Below are positions 26,611-36,631 of a stretch of 64,000 bases of DNA, in pieces. A program made the translations under genes and the position numbers. Numbering within the stretch: the first letter of the stretch is position 1; each line of letters starts with the position of its first letter. A model generated the notes under the pieces. That model saw only the letters and a list, made by a program, of their open reading frames with translations. It did not search any database and was not told where the DNA came from. Source of the stretch: Bacteroidaceae bacterium (lineage in GTDB: Bacteria; Bacteroidota; Bacteroidia; Bacteroidales; Bacteroidaceae); contig JAEEZX010000073.1 in assembly GCA_016292045.1 (NCBI GenBank), forward strand, positions 1 to 64,000, read 5' to 3'.

Positions 26611-27711
26611 TTATCCCTCTGCGAGTTTTATGACTTCTTTTGCTATCACTTCGGCACTGTTCTTGAATGCCATGCCTTGCGCGTTCTGTCCCAGATTTGT
26701 GAGTGCGGGAGGATTGGTGACGGTTTCGATTGCCTGATTTATAAGGCGCTCCCTCGCGTCTGCGTCCTTCACCAGAATCGCTGCGCCACGTTTCACAAGT
26801 GCCATGGCGTTGTGTGTTTGATGGTCTTCTGCCACATTGGGAGAGGGCACAAGGATGCTGGGTTTGCCCAAAAGACACAGTTCGGAGATACTGCTGGCTC
26901 CGGCTCTTGATATAACCAAGTCTGCAGCCTTGTATGCCTCGTCCATGGCAGACACAAAGTCCGTCACGTAGAGGTTGTCGGGTTTCTCTATCTTAGAAAG
27001 AGCATTGGCAATTTCATCCTTGTAGAAACTGCCTGTCTGCCAGATGAACTGTACAGGACTCTTCCTGATAATCTCTATTGATGAGAGCACGCTTTCGTTG
27101 ATGGTGCGGGCACCGAGGCTTCCACCAACGATGAGTACCACGGGACGCTTCGGGTCCATACCGAAACTCTTGCAGCAGTCTTCCCTTTTGAGAGTGGGAT
27201 TGAGGAGGTTCTGACGCACGGGATTACCCGTCATCATGATTTTTTCCTGCGGGAAGAAACGTCCCATTCCGTCGTATGCTACGCATATCTTCTCAGCCTT
27301 GTTGGCAAGAGTCTTATTCGTGAGACCGGCGAATGAGTTCTGCTCCTGAATAAGACAGGGGATGCCGAGTTCGTAGGCAGCGTTGAGTGTGGCTGCACTG
27401 GCATATCCGCCCACTCCGACTGCCACCTCGGGTTTGAATTCGCGTATGATGGATTTTACGCGGCGTTTGCTGCGCCAGAAATCCCACAGGATGCCGAAGT
27501 TCTTCGGTGACCAGAGGGGACGGATGAGACCTCTCACGGGAAGTCCCACAATCTTGTAGCCTGCTGCAGGTACGCGCTGCATCTCCATTCTTCCCAGTGC
27601 CCCCACGAAAAGAATCTCTGTGTCCGGTTTCAGTGCCTTGATGGCATTGGCTATCGACACAGCAGGGAAGATATGACCTCCCGTGCCACCACCGCTAATT
27701 ATCACTCTCAT
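26611..27711 (-). CDS. murG: Undecaprenyl-PP-MurNAc-pentapeptide GlcNAc transferase
   Basis: A 366-residue GT-B glycosyltransferase that makes lipid II from lipid I at the inner face of the membrane. The glycine-rich loop GGGTGGHIFPAVSIA and the second loop GVGGYAS bind the lipid pyrophosphate; the C-terminal donor site has ISRAGASSISELCLLGKPSILVP and a downstream AEDHQTHNA. The 5' end overlaps ftsW by 17 bases. Confidence 0.96.
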   Translation of the reverse strand: MRVIISGGGTGGHIFPAVSIANAIKALKPDTEILFVGALGRMEMQRVPAAGYKIVGLPVRGLIRPLWSPKNFGILWDFWRSKRRVKSIIREFKPEVAVGVGGYASAATLNAAYELGIPCLIQEQNSFAGLTNKTLANKAEKICVAYDGMGRFFPQEKIMMTGNPVRQNLLNPTLKREDCCKSFGMDPKRPVVLIVGGSLGARTINESVLSSIEIIRKSPVQFIWQTGSFYKDEIANALSKIEKPDNLYVTDFVSAMDEAYKAADLVISRAGASSISELCLLGKPSILVPSPNVAEDHQTHNAMALVKRGAAILVKDADARERLINQAIETVTNPPALTNLGQNAQGMAFKNSAEVIAKEVIKLAEG

Positions 27712-28951
27712 TTGTATCTTCGATTATTGGTTGTTCTTCTATTATCTGTTGTTCTTCGATGGCTTCTTCATTGCCCACCATCTTCGCATTGCGCGACACG
27801 GCCAGCATCATACCCATGTAAGCACAGTTGACGAACGTGGACGTACCGCCTCTTGAGATGAGCGGCAGGGGTTGTCCCGTCACAGGCATCGCACCGACAG
27901 CTACTGCCATATTTATCATGGCCTGTATGACAATCATGGTGGAGAGTCCCATTATCAGATAGGCTGGGAACAGACCTTTGCATTTGCTCGCTATTTTCAT
28001 TGCGCGCCAAAGCAGGAGTATATAAAGGAACATCACACCGATTCCCATTAGGATGCCGCCTTCTTCAATGATGATGGCATAAATGAAGTCGGAGTAGGCC
28101 TGCGGCAGGAAGTCGCGTTCGATACTGTTGCCGGGACCTCGTCCGATGACGCCGCACGTACCAATGGCAATGTGGGCGTGCGTCACCTGGATATTCTCCG
28201 TAATATCGTATTTGTTGGGGTCCTCAGGAAGAGTATTGCTGTTTTTAATGCGGTGCACCCATGTGGGCACGCGATGAAGGGCGCCGTCCGACTGTGCCCA
28301 ACTGTCGAGAGTAGTCTCAGGTATGGAGTAGCAGAGTGTGAGTCCTCCGATAGCAAGTGCTGCAACGGCACCGAAGGCCCATGCCAGCAGTTTTGTGTTC
28401 ACTTGCGCGTAGAAAGCCATTATGTATATGACGGCGGAAATAAGTGCTGCGGTAGAGAGGTTCTCCGTGACAATGAGTGATAAGGTAAAACCGGTGAAGC
28501 CGATAAGAAGCTTCGTTCCCATCTTGGATGTGCCGTTTTCATCGCGGAATATTGACAGAATCGCAGCGCATGTCACAACAAGACCCAGTTTGGCAAGTTC
28601 TGATGGCTGTATCGTCTTGCCGAAAATGCTTATCCACCTGGACGCTCCGTTCACACTTCCGGAGAAGAATGCCACCACAAGCAGTATCCATGAAAGGAAG
28701 AGAATGAAGACAGAACTTATCTTGTATATCTTGCACGGCAGCAGATGCATTCCCCACGCCAGCAGGATACCGAACACTATGTATCCGGCATGTTCCATCA
28801 CAGGTTGCCAGTAGGAACCGCTTTTGTAGGTCATACTGCTCGACGCACTATACACCTCCACCACTGATATCATGCACAGGCAGAGGAATATCATCCACAG
28901 TGCCATGTCGCCTTGCAGCAGTCCTTTCTCTTTGAATGTCGACAGACTCAT
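27695..28951 (-). CDS. ftsW: SEDS peptidoglycan polymerase FtsW
   Basis: A 418-residue protein with about ten transmembrane helices. SEDS-family features are FGKTIQPSELAKLGLV, the catalytic-loop region HAHIAIGTCGVIGRGPGNS, and the last helices with LPLISRGGTSTFVNC. It polymerises lipid II into septal glycan with the transpeptidase FtsI. Its place between murD and murG favours FtsW over RodA. The C-terminal tail is rich in Glu and Ile. Confidence 0.93.
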   Translation of the reverse strand: MSLSTFKEKGLLQGDMALWMIFLCLCMISVVEVYSASSSMTYKSGSYWQPVMEHAGYIVFGILLAWGMHLLPCKIYKISSVFILFLSWILLVVAFFSGSVNGASRWISIFGKTIQPSELAKLGLVVTCAAILSIFRDENGTSKMGTKLLIGFTGFTLSLIVTENLSTAALISAVIYIMAFYAQVNTKLLAWAFGAVAALAIGGLTLCYSIPETTLDSWAQSDGALHRVPTWVHRIKNSNTLPEDPNKYDITENIQVTHAHIAIGTCGVIGRGPGNSIERDFLPQAYSDFIYAIIIEEGGILMGIGVMFLYILLLWRAMKIASKCKGLFPAYLIMGLSTMIVIQAMINMAVAVGAMPVTGQPLPLISRGGTSTFVNCAYMGMMLAVSRNAKMVGNEEAIEEQQIIEEQPIIEDTNESDN

Positions 28952-28966
28952 ATTCTCTTCTTTCTT

Positions 28967-30283
28967 TTATCCTTTAGCCTCTTCGCGGAACTGTTCGCCG
29001 CGGTCTTCCATATTCTTGAACAAATCGAATGATGCACAGCAGGGGGAGAGCAGCACGGTGTCGCCCTCTTTCGCCATCTCGCGGCACGCCTTCACACAAT
29101 CCTTCATAGAGTGCGTATCCCTCACAGGCAGCCCGAGATAGTCGAAACTCTCGTGGAGCTTTGTGTTGTCGGCACCGAGGTAGCACAATCCGCAGCATTT
29201 CTCCTTCACAAGGTCGGCGATGGTGGAATAGTCGTTGCCCTTGTCCTTACCGCCGACAATAAGTATTGTGGGGCGTTCCATTGCCTCCAGTGCCACTCGG
29301 CAGGCATCCACGTTGGTGGCTTTCGAGTCGTTGAGCCACAGCACTCCGTCTCTTTCGCAGACACGTTCCAGACGGTGCTCCACTCCGGGGAAGTCTTCCA
29401 GGCACTCACGTATCAGTTTTTCGGGTACGCCGATGCTCTTCATCGCCATGAATGCTGCCAGGGCGTTGCGTTTGTTGTGCTGTCCGATTTGTGAGAAGGT
29501 GAGCCCCAAGGTCTCGAAATCTCTGTCCTGAAACGGACAGAGGGCGGGATTCCCCTCTGCTGCGGGGCGCGACGAAGGTGTCGGTTGCGGAGCATATCCC
29601 CCCATACGCTTCTCCAGTTCCTCTCCGATGTGTTCGTCCTGTTGCCAGTAGACGAAGAGGTTATCCTCGTTTTGGTTCTGGATGATACGCATCTTGGAGT
29701 CGATGTAGTTCTGGAAGTTGAAGTCGTAGCGGTCGAGATGATCGGGTGTGATGTTCATCAGGATTGCTACATCGGCACGGAAGTCGAACATGTTATCCAG
29801 CTGGAACGATGATATCTCGAGTACGTACCAGTCGTGGTCGCCCTCTGCCACCTGCAGGGCGTAGGAGCGTCCGATATTTCCGGCCAGTCCTACGTCCACA
29901 CCCCACTTCTGCATGATATGGTAGATGAGGGTGGTAGTAGTAGTCTTACCGTTGCTGCCTGTGATGCAGACGGTCTTGCCGCGCGAGTACCGGTGCGCGA
30001 ATTCCAGTTCGGAGAGTATGGGTGTACCTTTCTCTATGAGTTGTTTCACCATCGGTGCCGTGTCGGGAATGCCGGGACTTTTCACTACGACATCTGTCGA
30101 GAGTATCTCTTCGGCCGTGTGTTTGCCTTCTTCCCAGCGCAGATTGTGCTCCGTGAGTGTCTTCTTGTAATCATCCTTGATGAGGCCCATATCGCTCACA
30201 AAGACCTCCCATCCCTCTTTTTGTGCGAGGATGGCTGTTCCCACGCCGCTTTCCGCAGCACCTAATATAGCTATTTTCTTCAT
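28967..30283 (-). CDS. murD: UDP-N-acetylmuramoyl-L-alanine--D-glutamate ligase
   Basis: A 438-residue Mur ligase adding D-Glu to UDP-MurNAc-L-Ala. It has the N-terminal Rossmann-like start KIAILGAAESGVG, P-loop GSNGKTTTTTL, NITPDHLDRYDF and NDSKATNVDA. A proline-rich insert (YAPQPTPSSRPAAEGNP) sits near residue 230 and is not part of the usual core. The start overlaps the mraY stop by four bases. Confidence 0.95.
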   Translation of the reverse strand: MKKIAILGAAESGVGTAILAQKEGWEVFVSDMGLIKDDYKKTLTEHNLRWEEGKHTAEEILSTDVVVKSPGIPDTAPMVKQLIEKGTPILSELEFAHRYSRGKTVCITGSNGKTTTTTLIYHIMQKWGVDVGLAGNIGRSYALQVAEGDHDWYVLEISSFQLDNMFDFRADVAILMNITPDHLDRYDFNFQNYIDSKMRIIQNQNEDNLFVYWQQDEHIGEELEKRMGGYAPQPTPSSRPAAEGNPALCPFQDRDFETLGLTFSQIGQHNKRNALAAFMAMKSIGVPEKLIRECLEDFPGVEHRLERVCERDGVLWLNDSKATNVDACRVALEAMERPTILIVGGKDKGNDYSTIADLVKEKCCGLCYLGADNTKLHESFDYLGLPVRDTHSMKDCVKACREMAKEGDTVLLSPCCASFDLFKNMEDRGEQFREEAKG

Positions 30284-31542
30284 CGTATCTTGAGTGTTAC
30301 AATGGCCAAAGCAGCCATGATAATTGTTGTAATCCAGAATCTTATGGTAATCTTCGACTCAAACCAGCATCCTCTGGGCCAGTTGAGCCACACCTTGAAG
30401 TCGCTGGGGAGCTGTCCGGGAGCCACGCGGAAAGCGTCGTGTATGGGAGCTCGCTTCACGGCTCTCCATTTCTCGCCAACCCTGTTGCCGCGACGTGCCA
30501 CCTGTGTCTGCAAGATAACAGAGATGCTCTCCATGAGGAAAACAAAACAGATGACGGGGATGAGCAGTTCCTTGTGTATGATGATTGCTGTCACGGCGAT
30601 GATGCCTCCGATGGCGAGACTGCCCGTATCGCCCATGAACACCTGTGCCGGATACGCGTTGTACCATAGGAAACCGACGAGAGCACCCACGAAGGCCAGG
30701 AGGAAGATGACAAGTTCCTCACTTCCCGGCACATACATGATATTCAGGTATGCTGCCATTCCGATATGGGATGACACGTAAGCGAGTATCGTGAGCGCCA
30801 CACCCATTATCGCGGAGTTGCCTGCACACATTCCGTCCATTCCATCGTTGAGATTCGAGCCGTTAGACACTGCCATCTCAATGAATGTCACCAGCAGGAC
30901 GAAGAATATCCAGCCGGCTGCCGTGCGATAGCGTCCGAGGAAGGAGAATATGGCAGAGTAGGAGAGACTGTTGTTCTTCACGAAGGGAATCGTGGTGACG
31001 GTGGACTTCACGGGTTCACTCTTGTGCATCACCACTTCCGTGCCGTTTCTTTCGATTGATACGTTTTCGTGTATCACGGCATCTGGACTCTGCCACAGCG
31101 TCAGACCGATAACGACACCCAGCACAGCCTGTCCTATCAGTTTCCATTTGGGACTCAGGCCGTCCTTCGACACCTTCATCTTGATGTAGTCGTCGAGGAA
31201 TCCTATCATGGCGAGCCACACAGTCGTCAGGAGCATCAGTAGCATATAGATGTTTCTCAGACGTCCCAAAAGCAGGCAGGGCACTACTGTTGCCACGATG
31301 ATGATGATGCCTCCCATTGTGGGAACGCCCTTCTTTTCTGTGCCGTATGGATCAATACTGCTGTCGCGCTGCGTTTCACTCACATTGTGGCGACGCATCC
31401 ATTTGATGAAATACTCACCGAACACCATGGATATCAGCAGCGAAAGCACCAGTGTCAGCAAGCCGCGGAAAGAGATGTACTGCCACATTCCGGAACCGGG
31501 AATGCCGTATGATTCGAGATATCTGAACAGATAGTATAGCAT
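30280..31542 (-). CDS. mraY: Phospho-N-acetylmuramoyl-pentapeptide transferase
   Basis: A 420-residue polytopic enzyme that makes lipid I from UDP-MurNAc-pentapeptide and undecaprenyl phosphate. The ATG at 31542 gives the usual MLYYLFRYLES start; an upstream ATG at 31572 would overlap murE and lies next to a heptamer array. Conserved Asp-rich motifs are FLDDYIKM, GSNLNDGMDGMC and MGDTGSLAIGG, and the C-terminal RAPIHDAFR region is present. A polar insert (about 170-205, before FVKNNSLSYSAIF) is longer than in the E. coli enzyme. Confidence 0.95.
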   Translation of the reverse strand: MLYYLFRYLESYGIPGSGMWQYISFRGLLTLVLSLLISMVFGEYFIKWMRRHNVSETQRDSSIDPYGTEKKGVPTMGGIIIIVATVVPCLLLGRLRNIYMLLMLLTTVWLAMIGFLDDYIKMKVSKDGLSPKWKLIGQAVLGVVIGLTLWQSPDAVIHENVSIERNGTEVVMHKSEPVKSTVTTIPFVKNNSLSYSAIFSFLGRYRTAAGWIFFVLLVTFIEMAVSNGSNLNDGMDGMCAGNSAIMGVALTILAYVSSHIGMAAYLNIMYVPGSEELVIFLLAFVGALVGFLWYNAYPAQVFMGDTGSLAIGGIIAVTAIIIHKELLIPVICFVFLMESISVILQTQVARRGNRVGEKWRAVKRAPIHDAFRVAPGQLPSDFKVWLNWPRGCWFESKITIRFWITTIIMAALAIVTLKIR

Positions 31543-31543
31543 A

Positions 31544-31567
31544 TGTCTATAACCTTTAACCCTTAAT
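31544..31567. repeat. 7-bp tandem array, three units, at the murE 3' end
   Basis: On plus, CTATAAC, CTTTAAC, CCTTAAT from 31547. The array carries the murE stop codon and its last residues (IKG). 31544-31561 is identical to 7652-7669. Confidence 0.7.
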
Positions 31568-33013
31568 CCCAAACGCTTCGCGAATCACTTCGTGGTCGTC
31601 GAAGTGGTGCTTCACGCCTTTAATAATCTGATAATCTTCATGTCCCTTGCCGGCAACGAGGATGACATCGCCCTTGTGTGCCATCATACAGGCTGTGCGA
31701 ATAGCTTCGCGACGGTCTATTATCGTGAGCGTTTTTTCCTTATCCTCTGCTGTGAGGCCTTCCATCATGTCTGCGATGATGTCGGCGGGTTCCTCGTTAC
31801 GGGGATTATCGGAGGTGATGATGACGTGGTCGCTCTGTCGGGCAGCCTCCTTTGCCATGAGAGGGCGCTTGCCCTTATCGCGATTTCCGCCGGCACCGCA
31901 CACCGTCCACACTTCGCCCTTGCGGTTGAGCACCTCGTTGATTGTCGTGAGCACGTTCTCGAGTGCGTCGGGAGTGTGCGCGTAGTCGACGATTGCCGTC
32001 ACACCCTTGTTCGATGAAATCGTCTCAAAGCGTCCGTTCACGGGTTTCATCACAGAGAGTGCCACGAGAGCGTCTTCTTGTGTGATTCCCATCATTCTGA
32101 GGGCTCCGTACACAGCGAGCAGGTTCTGCACGTTGAATCGGCCCACGAACTGTACGAATACCTCCCTTCCGTCCATTTCGAGGCTCATGCCGTCGAATCC
32201 CTCTTCCAGAATCTTTGCCTTGTAGTCGGCAGCAGCTCTCACGGAATAGGTCTTTACTTCAGCCTTCGTGTTCTGCACCATCACCATTCCGTTCTTGTCG
32301 TCGGCATTGGTGATTGCGAAAGCCTCTTTGGGGAGCCCGTCGAAGAAGGCCTTCTTGGCATCGCGGTAGTTCTCGAATGTCTTGTGATAATCCAAGTGGT
32401 CGCGCGTGAGATTGGTGAAGAGACCGCCGGCGAATGTGAGGCCTCCGATGCGTTTCTGTGCCACAGCGTGGCTGGACACCTCCATGAATGCCACTTCGCA
32501 ACCCTCGTCGGCCATCTTGCCGAGCAGGCGGTTGAGCGTGATGACATCCGGAGTGGTGCATTCTGTGGGATAAGGAGTGCCGTCGATGTAGTTGCACACG
32601 GTGGAGCAGAGTCCGCTCTTGTGTCCCATCTGACGCATCACATTATATAAGGTGGTAGCGATTGTGGTTTTTCCGTTGGTTCCGGTCACGCCGACGAGTT
32701 TCATGCGGCGGGTCGGGTCTCCGAAGAAGCAGGTGGCGAGAGCGCCGGCCACATCCTCGGTATCGGCGTAGCGCACGTAGGTGACATCCTCGGCAAGCGT
32801 CTCCGGCAGCGTTTCGCAGAAGACAGCCTTGGCTCCCAGCTCTACAGCCTTGGCGATGAAAGTGTGCCCGTCCACTTGTGTGCCTCTCATGGCGATGAAA
32901 CCGGTGTTTCCGGTCACGCGTCGTGAGTCGATTTCAAGGCCCGTAAGCTCAATGTCAGTGCGTCCCTTTACTTCAAGGGGAGTGCAGCGCTCAATTAGTT
33001 GTTGGAGTATCAT
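31556..33013 (-). CDS. murE: UDP-MurNAc-tripeptide synthetase, meso-DAP type
   Basis: A 485-residue Mur ligase adding the third residue to the stem peptide. It has [15 protein letters not shown] (P-loop), [13 protein letters not shown] and [13 protein letters not shown]. The DNPRNEEP motif is the DNPR signature that binds meso-diaminopimelate, so this species probably has DAP-type peptidoglycan. The start overlaps the ftsI 3' end by 23 bases, and the stop lies in a tandem array 13 bases before mraY. Confidence 0.95.
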   Translation of the reverse strand: MILQQLIERCTPLEVKGRTDIELTGLEIDSRRVTGNTGFIAMRGTQVDGHTFIAKAVELGAKAVFCETLPETLAEDVTYVRYADTEDVAGALATCFFGDPTRRMKLVGVTGTNGKTTIATTLYNVMRQMGHKSGLCSTVCNYIDGTPYPTECTTPDVITLNRLLGKMADEGCEVAFMEVSSHAVAQKRIGGLTFAGGLFTNLTRDHLDYHKTFENYRDAKKAFFDGLPKEAFAITNADDKNGMVMVQNTKAEVKTYSVRAAADYKAKILEEGFDGMSLEMDGREVFVQFVGRFNVQNLLAVYGALRMMGITQEDALVALSVMKPVNGRFETISSNKGVTAIVDYAHTPDALENVLTTINEVLNRKGEVWTVCGAGGNRDKGKRPLMAKEAARQSDHVIITSDNPRNEEPADIIADMMEGLTAEDKEKTLTIIDRREAIRTACMMAHKGDVILVAGKGHEDYQIIKGVKHHFDDHEVIREAFGIKG

Positions 33014-34847
33014 GATGTGTTGTGTCGTTTAGTTCTTCGAGATTGCGGAATGTGCCGTGTGACATCACGTAGAGCGAGAGTTCCCTGAACACAGGGCCGC
33101 AGTGTCCGCCTCCGGAGGCAGAACCCGTCTTGATGATGTTCACGATGCAGGAGTATTTCGGGGCGTTGCTGGGATAGTATCCGCAGAACGACACCATGTA
33201 GCGTGGAGGTCCTGCGTGATAACCGCCGGCTCCGGCCACCTGTGCTGTGCCCGTCTTGCCGCTCACGGGGAAATATTTCTCGCCGTTTCCGGCCTTTCTG
33301 CCGAGTCCGTCGCGCACCACACGGTGGAGGCATTCCTGTATCTTGCTCAATGTGGCGGGCGAGCAAATCTGCTCCTTTATCATTTCGGTGGGGAACTCGC
33401 GCAGTATCTTTCCGTCCTTCATCTCGGCCTTCACGAAGCGCGGTTTGAGCATACGTCCGCCGTTTGCGATGGCGTTGTAGTATGTCAGCGTGGCGATGAA
33501 GGGGAGCTGCGTCTCATAGCCGATACTCATCCAGGGCAGCGCCGTCTCATACCAGTTTGCCCAATGTTTTCCCGTCTTGTCCTTGCGAGGATGTCTGATG
33601 CGGGGATTCTTTGCTCCTGGCAAGGGAAGGTCGAGAGGAATACCTACACCTTCGCGATTCAGACCGTTGACATAGGTGTCGGGGTCGTTGTGGTAGTATT
33701 TGTCGATGAGTTTGGAAACACCCAAATTGGACGAATACATCAATATTTCGGGTACGGAGAGCGTACCGTATCCGCCGCGACGCCAGTTGTGGTCGCGCAT
33801 GGGACGTCCGTGCATCATCTGCACACCGCCGGAGCAGTCGACGGTATTATCCAACGTGATTTTACCGTCCTCCAGAGCCACCATGATACTTGCCGTCTTG
33901 AATGTGGAACCGGGTTCGTAGAGGTCCATCACAGCGTGGTTGTAGTCCTCACCGTAAGCCCCTCCGCCCAGATGATGGAGATTCACCATTGCCTTGATGT
34001 CACCCGTCGCCACTTCCATGAGAATGCACACGCCCGTCTCGGCCCCGATGTCTTTCAGCATCTTGCGCAGAGCCTTCTCGGCAGCATCTTGCATATTGAT
34101 ATCCAGCGTAGTAAGCAGGTCATTACCGTTCACGGGCGGTTGGTCGACAAAACTGATGCGCTGGTTTCTCACCTTCATGCGGTGGCTCACTCCGTTGGTG
34201 CCTCGCAGCAGAGAGTCGAAACTCATCTCGAGGCCGCCTTTTGCGGCATCGGTGTCGCGATAGAGGTCGCCCAGAAGTGCCTTGGCGAGAGAACCGTACG
34301 GATGCTTGCGCTGCATTATCTTCTCACCGCGGAAACCGCCCTTGAACACCGACTCGCGGAAGAGCGGCAACTGCTTGCACTCCATATACTGTATGTACGT
34401 GGCGTTGTACGGATATATGCGCCACGCATGGCTGCCGCGCTTTTTGCCGGCAAGTAGTCTCTGCCGGAAGAAATCCTCGGTCTTATCGGGGAAAATCTTC
34501 GCAAGTCCCATGCAGATGCTGTCCAGTTTTGTGTCGAAGACAGAGTCGCGGAATGCCTGCGTCTTGATGCGCGACCTCTCGTTGGGGTCGATCACCACGT
34601 AATCCATATACAGGCGGTATTCGGGCACACTGCCGGCGAGTAGTCGTCCCTCGGCGTCGTAGATATTACCTCTGGCAGCGGGAATGGGGAGATTCTCCGT
34701 GACGAAGCGACTGGCAACAGCTTGCCAATAGCTTCGCTTGTTGAGCATAGTATTGAGGGCGGTGAGTATGATATACGCGCCCGCAACAGTCATCACGGCG
34801 ATGACGATGGTGAATCTCAGGATGCTGTTTTTCTTGTCCGCTTTCAT
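32991..34847 (-). CDS. ftsI: Septal transpeptidase, penicillin-binding protein FtsI/PBP3-like
   Basis: A 618-residue class B penicillin-binding protein. It has a short cytoplasmic start, one transmembrane helix (about 10-32), a dimerisation/pedestal domain (about 50-225) and the transpeptidase domain with Ser314-Thr-Phe-Lys317 (active serine), Ser372-Ser-Asn374 and Lys531-Thr-Gly533. It cross-links septal peptidoglycan with FtsW. No PASTA domain is seen at the C-terminus; the end (about 595-618) is polar and rich in Thr and His. It overlaps ftsL by four bases. Confidence 0.94.
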   Translation of the reverse strand: MKADKKNSILRFTIVIAVMTVAGAYIILTALNTMLNKRSYWQAVASRFVTENLPIPAARGNIYDAEGRLLAGSVPEYRLYMDYVVIDPNERSRIKTQAFRDSVFDTKLDSICMGLAKIFPDKTEDFFRQRLLAGKKRGSHAWRIYPYNATYIQYMECKQLPLFRESVFKGGFRGEKIMQRKHPYGSLAKALLGDLYRDTDAAKGGLEMSFDSLLRGTNGVSHRMKVRNQRISFVDQPPVNGNDLLTTLDINMQDAAEKALRKMLKDIGAETGVCILMEVATGDIKAMVNLHHLGGGAYGEDYNHAVMDLYEPGSTFKTASIMVALEDGKITLDNTVDCSGGVQMMHGRPMRDHNWRRGGYGTLSVPEILMYSSNLGVSKLIDKYYHNDPDTYVNGLNREGVGIPLDLPLPGAKNPRIRHPRKDKTGKHWANWYETALPWMSIGYETQLPFIATLTYYNAIANGGRMLKPRFVKAEMKDGKILREFPTEMIKEQICSPATLSKIQECLHRVVRDGLGRKAGNGEKYFPVSGKTGTAQVAGAGGYHAGPPRYMVSFCGYYPSNAPKYSCIVNIIKTGSASGGGHCGPVFRELSLYVMSHGTFRNLEELNDTTHHDTPTTN

Positions 34848-35227
34848 CTTAGTGCATATGGAGGTTCGATGCCGATTGTTATTGTGGAGTCGCCATACTG
34901 ACGGAGCAAATCCTCCACCTTACTCTGTCGTGTCTTCAGTGTCAGTTCGCTGTTGCGTGTGAGGCATCGGTACTTCCAGTCGTCCAGTTCCTTCTGCAGA
35001 GCCTCCTCTTCAATTATCTCTTGCTGAGCCTGATAGCGGTTTGTGACATAGATGATGACACCCACCAGAATGAGTGCGATGACGCCCAATTGTTTCTTGA
35101 ACCACTGACCGTTGATGCTCAGTGATTGCATTACTTCGAGGAATCTCTGCTTGTCGTCCTCGTCGCTCGTCAGACGTCGTTTCAGGTTTTTCAGTTCGTC
35201 CTTCATAACTGTGGTTTTATCTGTCAT
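34844..35227 (-). CDS. FtsL-like septum protein
   Basis: A 127-residue bitopic protein: a basic cytoplasmic region, one transmembrane helix (about 45-65, LGVIALILVGVIIYVTN), then a periplasmic coiled coil (QAQQEIIEEEALQKELDDWK) and a short tail. It sits between rsmH and ftsI, the usual place of ftsL, and matches the FtsL-like family of Bacteroidota in size and layout. It would form the FtsQ-FtsL-partner complex that activates FtsW/FtsI. Sequence conservation is low, so the call rests on position and topology. Confidence 0.8.
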   Translation of the reverse strand: MTDKTTVMKDELKNLKRRLTSDEDDKQRFLEVMQSLSINGQWFKKQLGVIALILVGVIIYVTNRYQAQQEIIEEEALQKELDDWKYRCLTRNSELTLKTRQSKVEDLLRQYGDSTITIGIEPPYALR

Positions 35228-35255
35228 CTCTCAACTCTAAACTCTCAACTCTAAA
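35228..35255. repeat. 7-bp tandem array at the rsmH/ftsL junction
   Basis: On plus: CTCTCAA, CTCTAAA, CTCTCAA, CTCTAAA. It starts one base before the ftsL start codon and contains the rsmH stop codon. Confidence 0.8.
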
Positions 35256-36165
35256 CCCTCTCCGCTACTCGCAGTTTTGCCGAGCGGGAACGGGGATTCC
35301 GTTCTATTTCCTCTTCGTCGGGCGTGCTAACTCCCTTGCCTACAGCCCTCAGCGGTGTCTCTGCCCGTCCGAAGATGTCTTTCTCCACGTTGCCTTCCAC
35401 GTTGCCCGAACGGATGATGTTCTTCACCAGACGGTCCTCCAGGGAATGGTAGGAGAGCACGACGAGCCGTCCTCCGGGTTTCAGCACTTCGACAGCGCCT
35501 CGCAGCATCTCGCTGAGCGCCTTCATCTCGCCGTTCACCTCTATGCGCAGCGCCTGAAACACCTTGGTGAGCTCCTTTTTCTCGCGGTCGCGGGGCAACA
35601 CCTGTCCCACCGTCTCATTCAGGGCTCCGGTTGTCTGCAGAGCTCCGTTCTCTCTGGCCCTCACTATTGCGCGAGCCACTCTCTGCGGCTCCTTCACCTC
35701 GCCGTAAAGGCGGAATATGCGGGTGAGCTGCTCCTCGGAGTACTCATTCACCACCTGTGCGGCTGTCAGGCGGCTCTTCTGGTTCATTCTCATGTCGAGC
35801 GGAGCGTCGCTGCGGAAGGAAAAACCGCGTGTTCCGTCGTCCAAATGATGGCTCGACACACCCAAGTCGGCCAAAATGCCGTATGGTTCGATGTCGTAAT
35901 ATTCAACCCAGTTCTTTAAGTATCGGAAGTTACTCCTGATGAAACCCAGCCTGTTATCCTTCGCAAGTGTCTCTGCATTCTCTATGGCGTCAAGGTCCTG
36001 ATCAAAGGCAAAAAGCCGACCTTTCGGCCCCAATTCACCCAAAATCGCTTTCGAGTGCCCGCCACCACCAAAGGTGAGATCCAGGTAGACCCCGTCTTTC
36101 TTAATGTTGAGGCCGTTGAGACACGGCTCTAACATTACCGGCGTATGGTAGCTGGGTATTAACAT
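35251..36165 (-). CDS. rsmH: 16S rRNA (cytosine-1402-N4)-methyltransferase
   Basis: A 304-residue SAM-dependent methyltransferase (MraW) acting on C1402 of 16S rRNA in the decoding centre. It has YHTPVMLEPCLNGL, the SAM loop DLTFGGGGHSKAIL, DLGVSSHHLDDGTRGFSFR and the C-terminal LVVLSYHSLEDRLVKN. It is the first gene of the division cluster here; no mraZ precedes it, and the upstream 490 bases have no gene. The last residues and stop fall in a tandem array. Confidence 0.96.
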   Translation of the reverse strand: MLIPSYHTPVMLEPCLNGLNIKKDGVYLDLTFGGGGHSKAILGELGPKGRLFAFDQDLDAIENAETLAKDNRLGFIRSNFRYLKNWVEYYDIEPYGILADLGVSSHHLDDGTRGFSFRSDAPLDMRMNQKSRLTAAQVVNEYSEEQLTRIFRLYGEVKEPQRVARAIVRARENGALQTTGALNETVGQVLPRDREKKELTKVFQALRIEVNGEMKALSEMLRGAVEVLKPGGRLVVLSYHSLEDRLVKNIIRSGNVEGNVEKDIFGRAETPLRAVGKGVSTPDEEEIERNPRSRSAKLRVAERV

Positions 36166-36218
36166 GTTATCCTAATTGGGTTAAAATTGTTGTTTAAACA
36201 AAGGGTAGAATTCCGCCC

Positions 36219-36226
36219 CAAAGGTA
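36219..36226 (-). promoter_or_regulatory. -7 element for the division and cell-wall cluster
   Basis: TACCTTTG on minus, 53 bases upstream of the rsmH start. No matching -33 TTTG is seen. Confidence 0.55.
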
Positions 36227-36375
36227 AGACTTTTTTCTGATATAGATGCGCGTTTTTTCAAAAAAAATATCACAATTTGATAAATTTTTTTTCAAGGCTC
36301 TTTGAGGACACCTTTTTCCTGCTCTTTGTCTTCCTCCGAGCAGAGATGCATCAGAGTACGAGTGAAATATGTGTA

Positions 36376-36485
36376 GAATACAAGCAGATAACGAGCAGTT
36401 AACGAGTTTTCTCGTACACCACTCGTTGTCCACTCGTTAACTACTCGTTAACTGCTCGTTAACTGATGCAATTCTGCTCGTATTC
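36376..36485. repeat. 11-bp tandem array (CTCGTTAACTn) with inverted arm
   Basis: Five 11-base units on plus at 36411-36465: the first two diverged (starting CTCGTACA and CTCGTTGT), the last three CTCGTTAACTA, CTCGTTAACTG, CTCGTTAACTG. The left arm 36396-36406 (CAGTTAACGAG) is the reverse complement of the last unit, and the outer ends (GAATAC and GTATTC) also pair, so the whole can fold. Confidence 0.75.
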
Positions 36486-36623
36486 TCCGAGGACTCTGCA
36501 GCATTTAAATATTGACATGAATCAAGACAACGAAAGTCTCGATGAAATCGCAAATATTAGTGAACAAATCGGTAGGATTAACGTTTTTTACCACTTTCGC
36601 CCATGCGCACGCGGAAAAAGATG

Positions 36624-36631
36624 TACCTTTG
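36624..36631 (+). promoter_or_regulatory. -7 element for the PCMD cluster
   Basis: TACCTTTG, 24 bases before the ATG at 36656. No clear -33 element. Confidence 0.6.

Noticed and set aside
26591-26878. N-terminal extension of murC
   Set aside because: The extra 96 residues are Arg/Ser/His-rich, overlap murG in another frame, and the ATG at 26590 starts the conserved domain directly.
33102-34457. 451-codon open frame on plus, antisense to ftsI
   Set aside because: It is a shadow of the conserved transpeptidase; low-complexity His/Val composition.
36194-36433. 79-codon open frame upstream of rsmH, considered as a possible mraZ
   Set aside because: It has none of the MraZ features, covers AT-rich and repeat sequence, and overlaps the probable promoter.
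36411-36465. 11-base tandem array considered as CRISPR
   Set aside because: Units are contiguous with no spacers and there are no cas genes.
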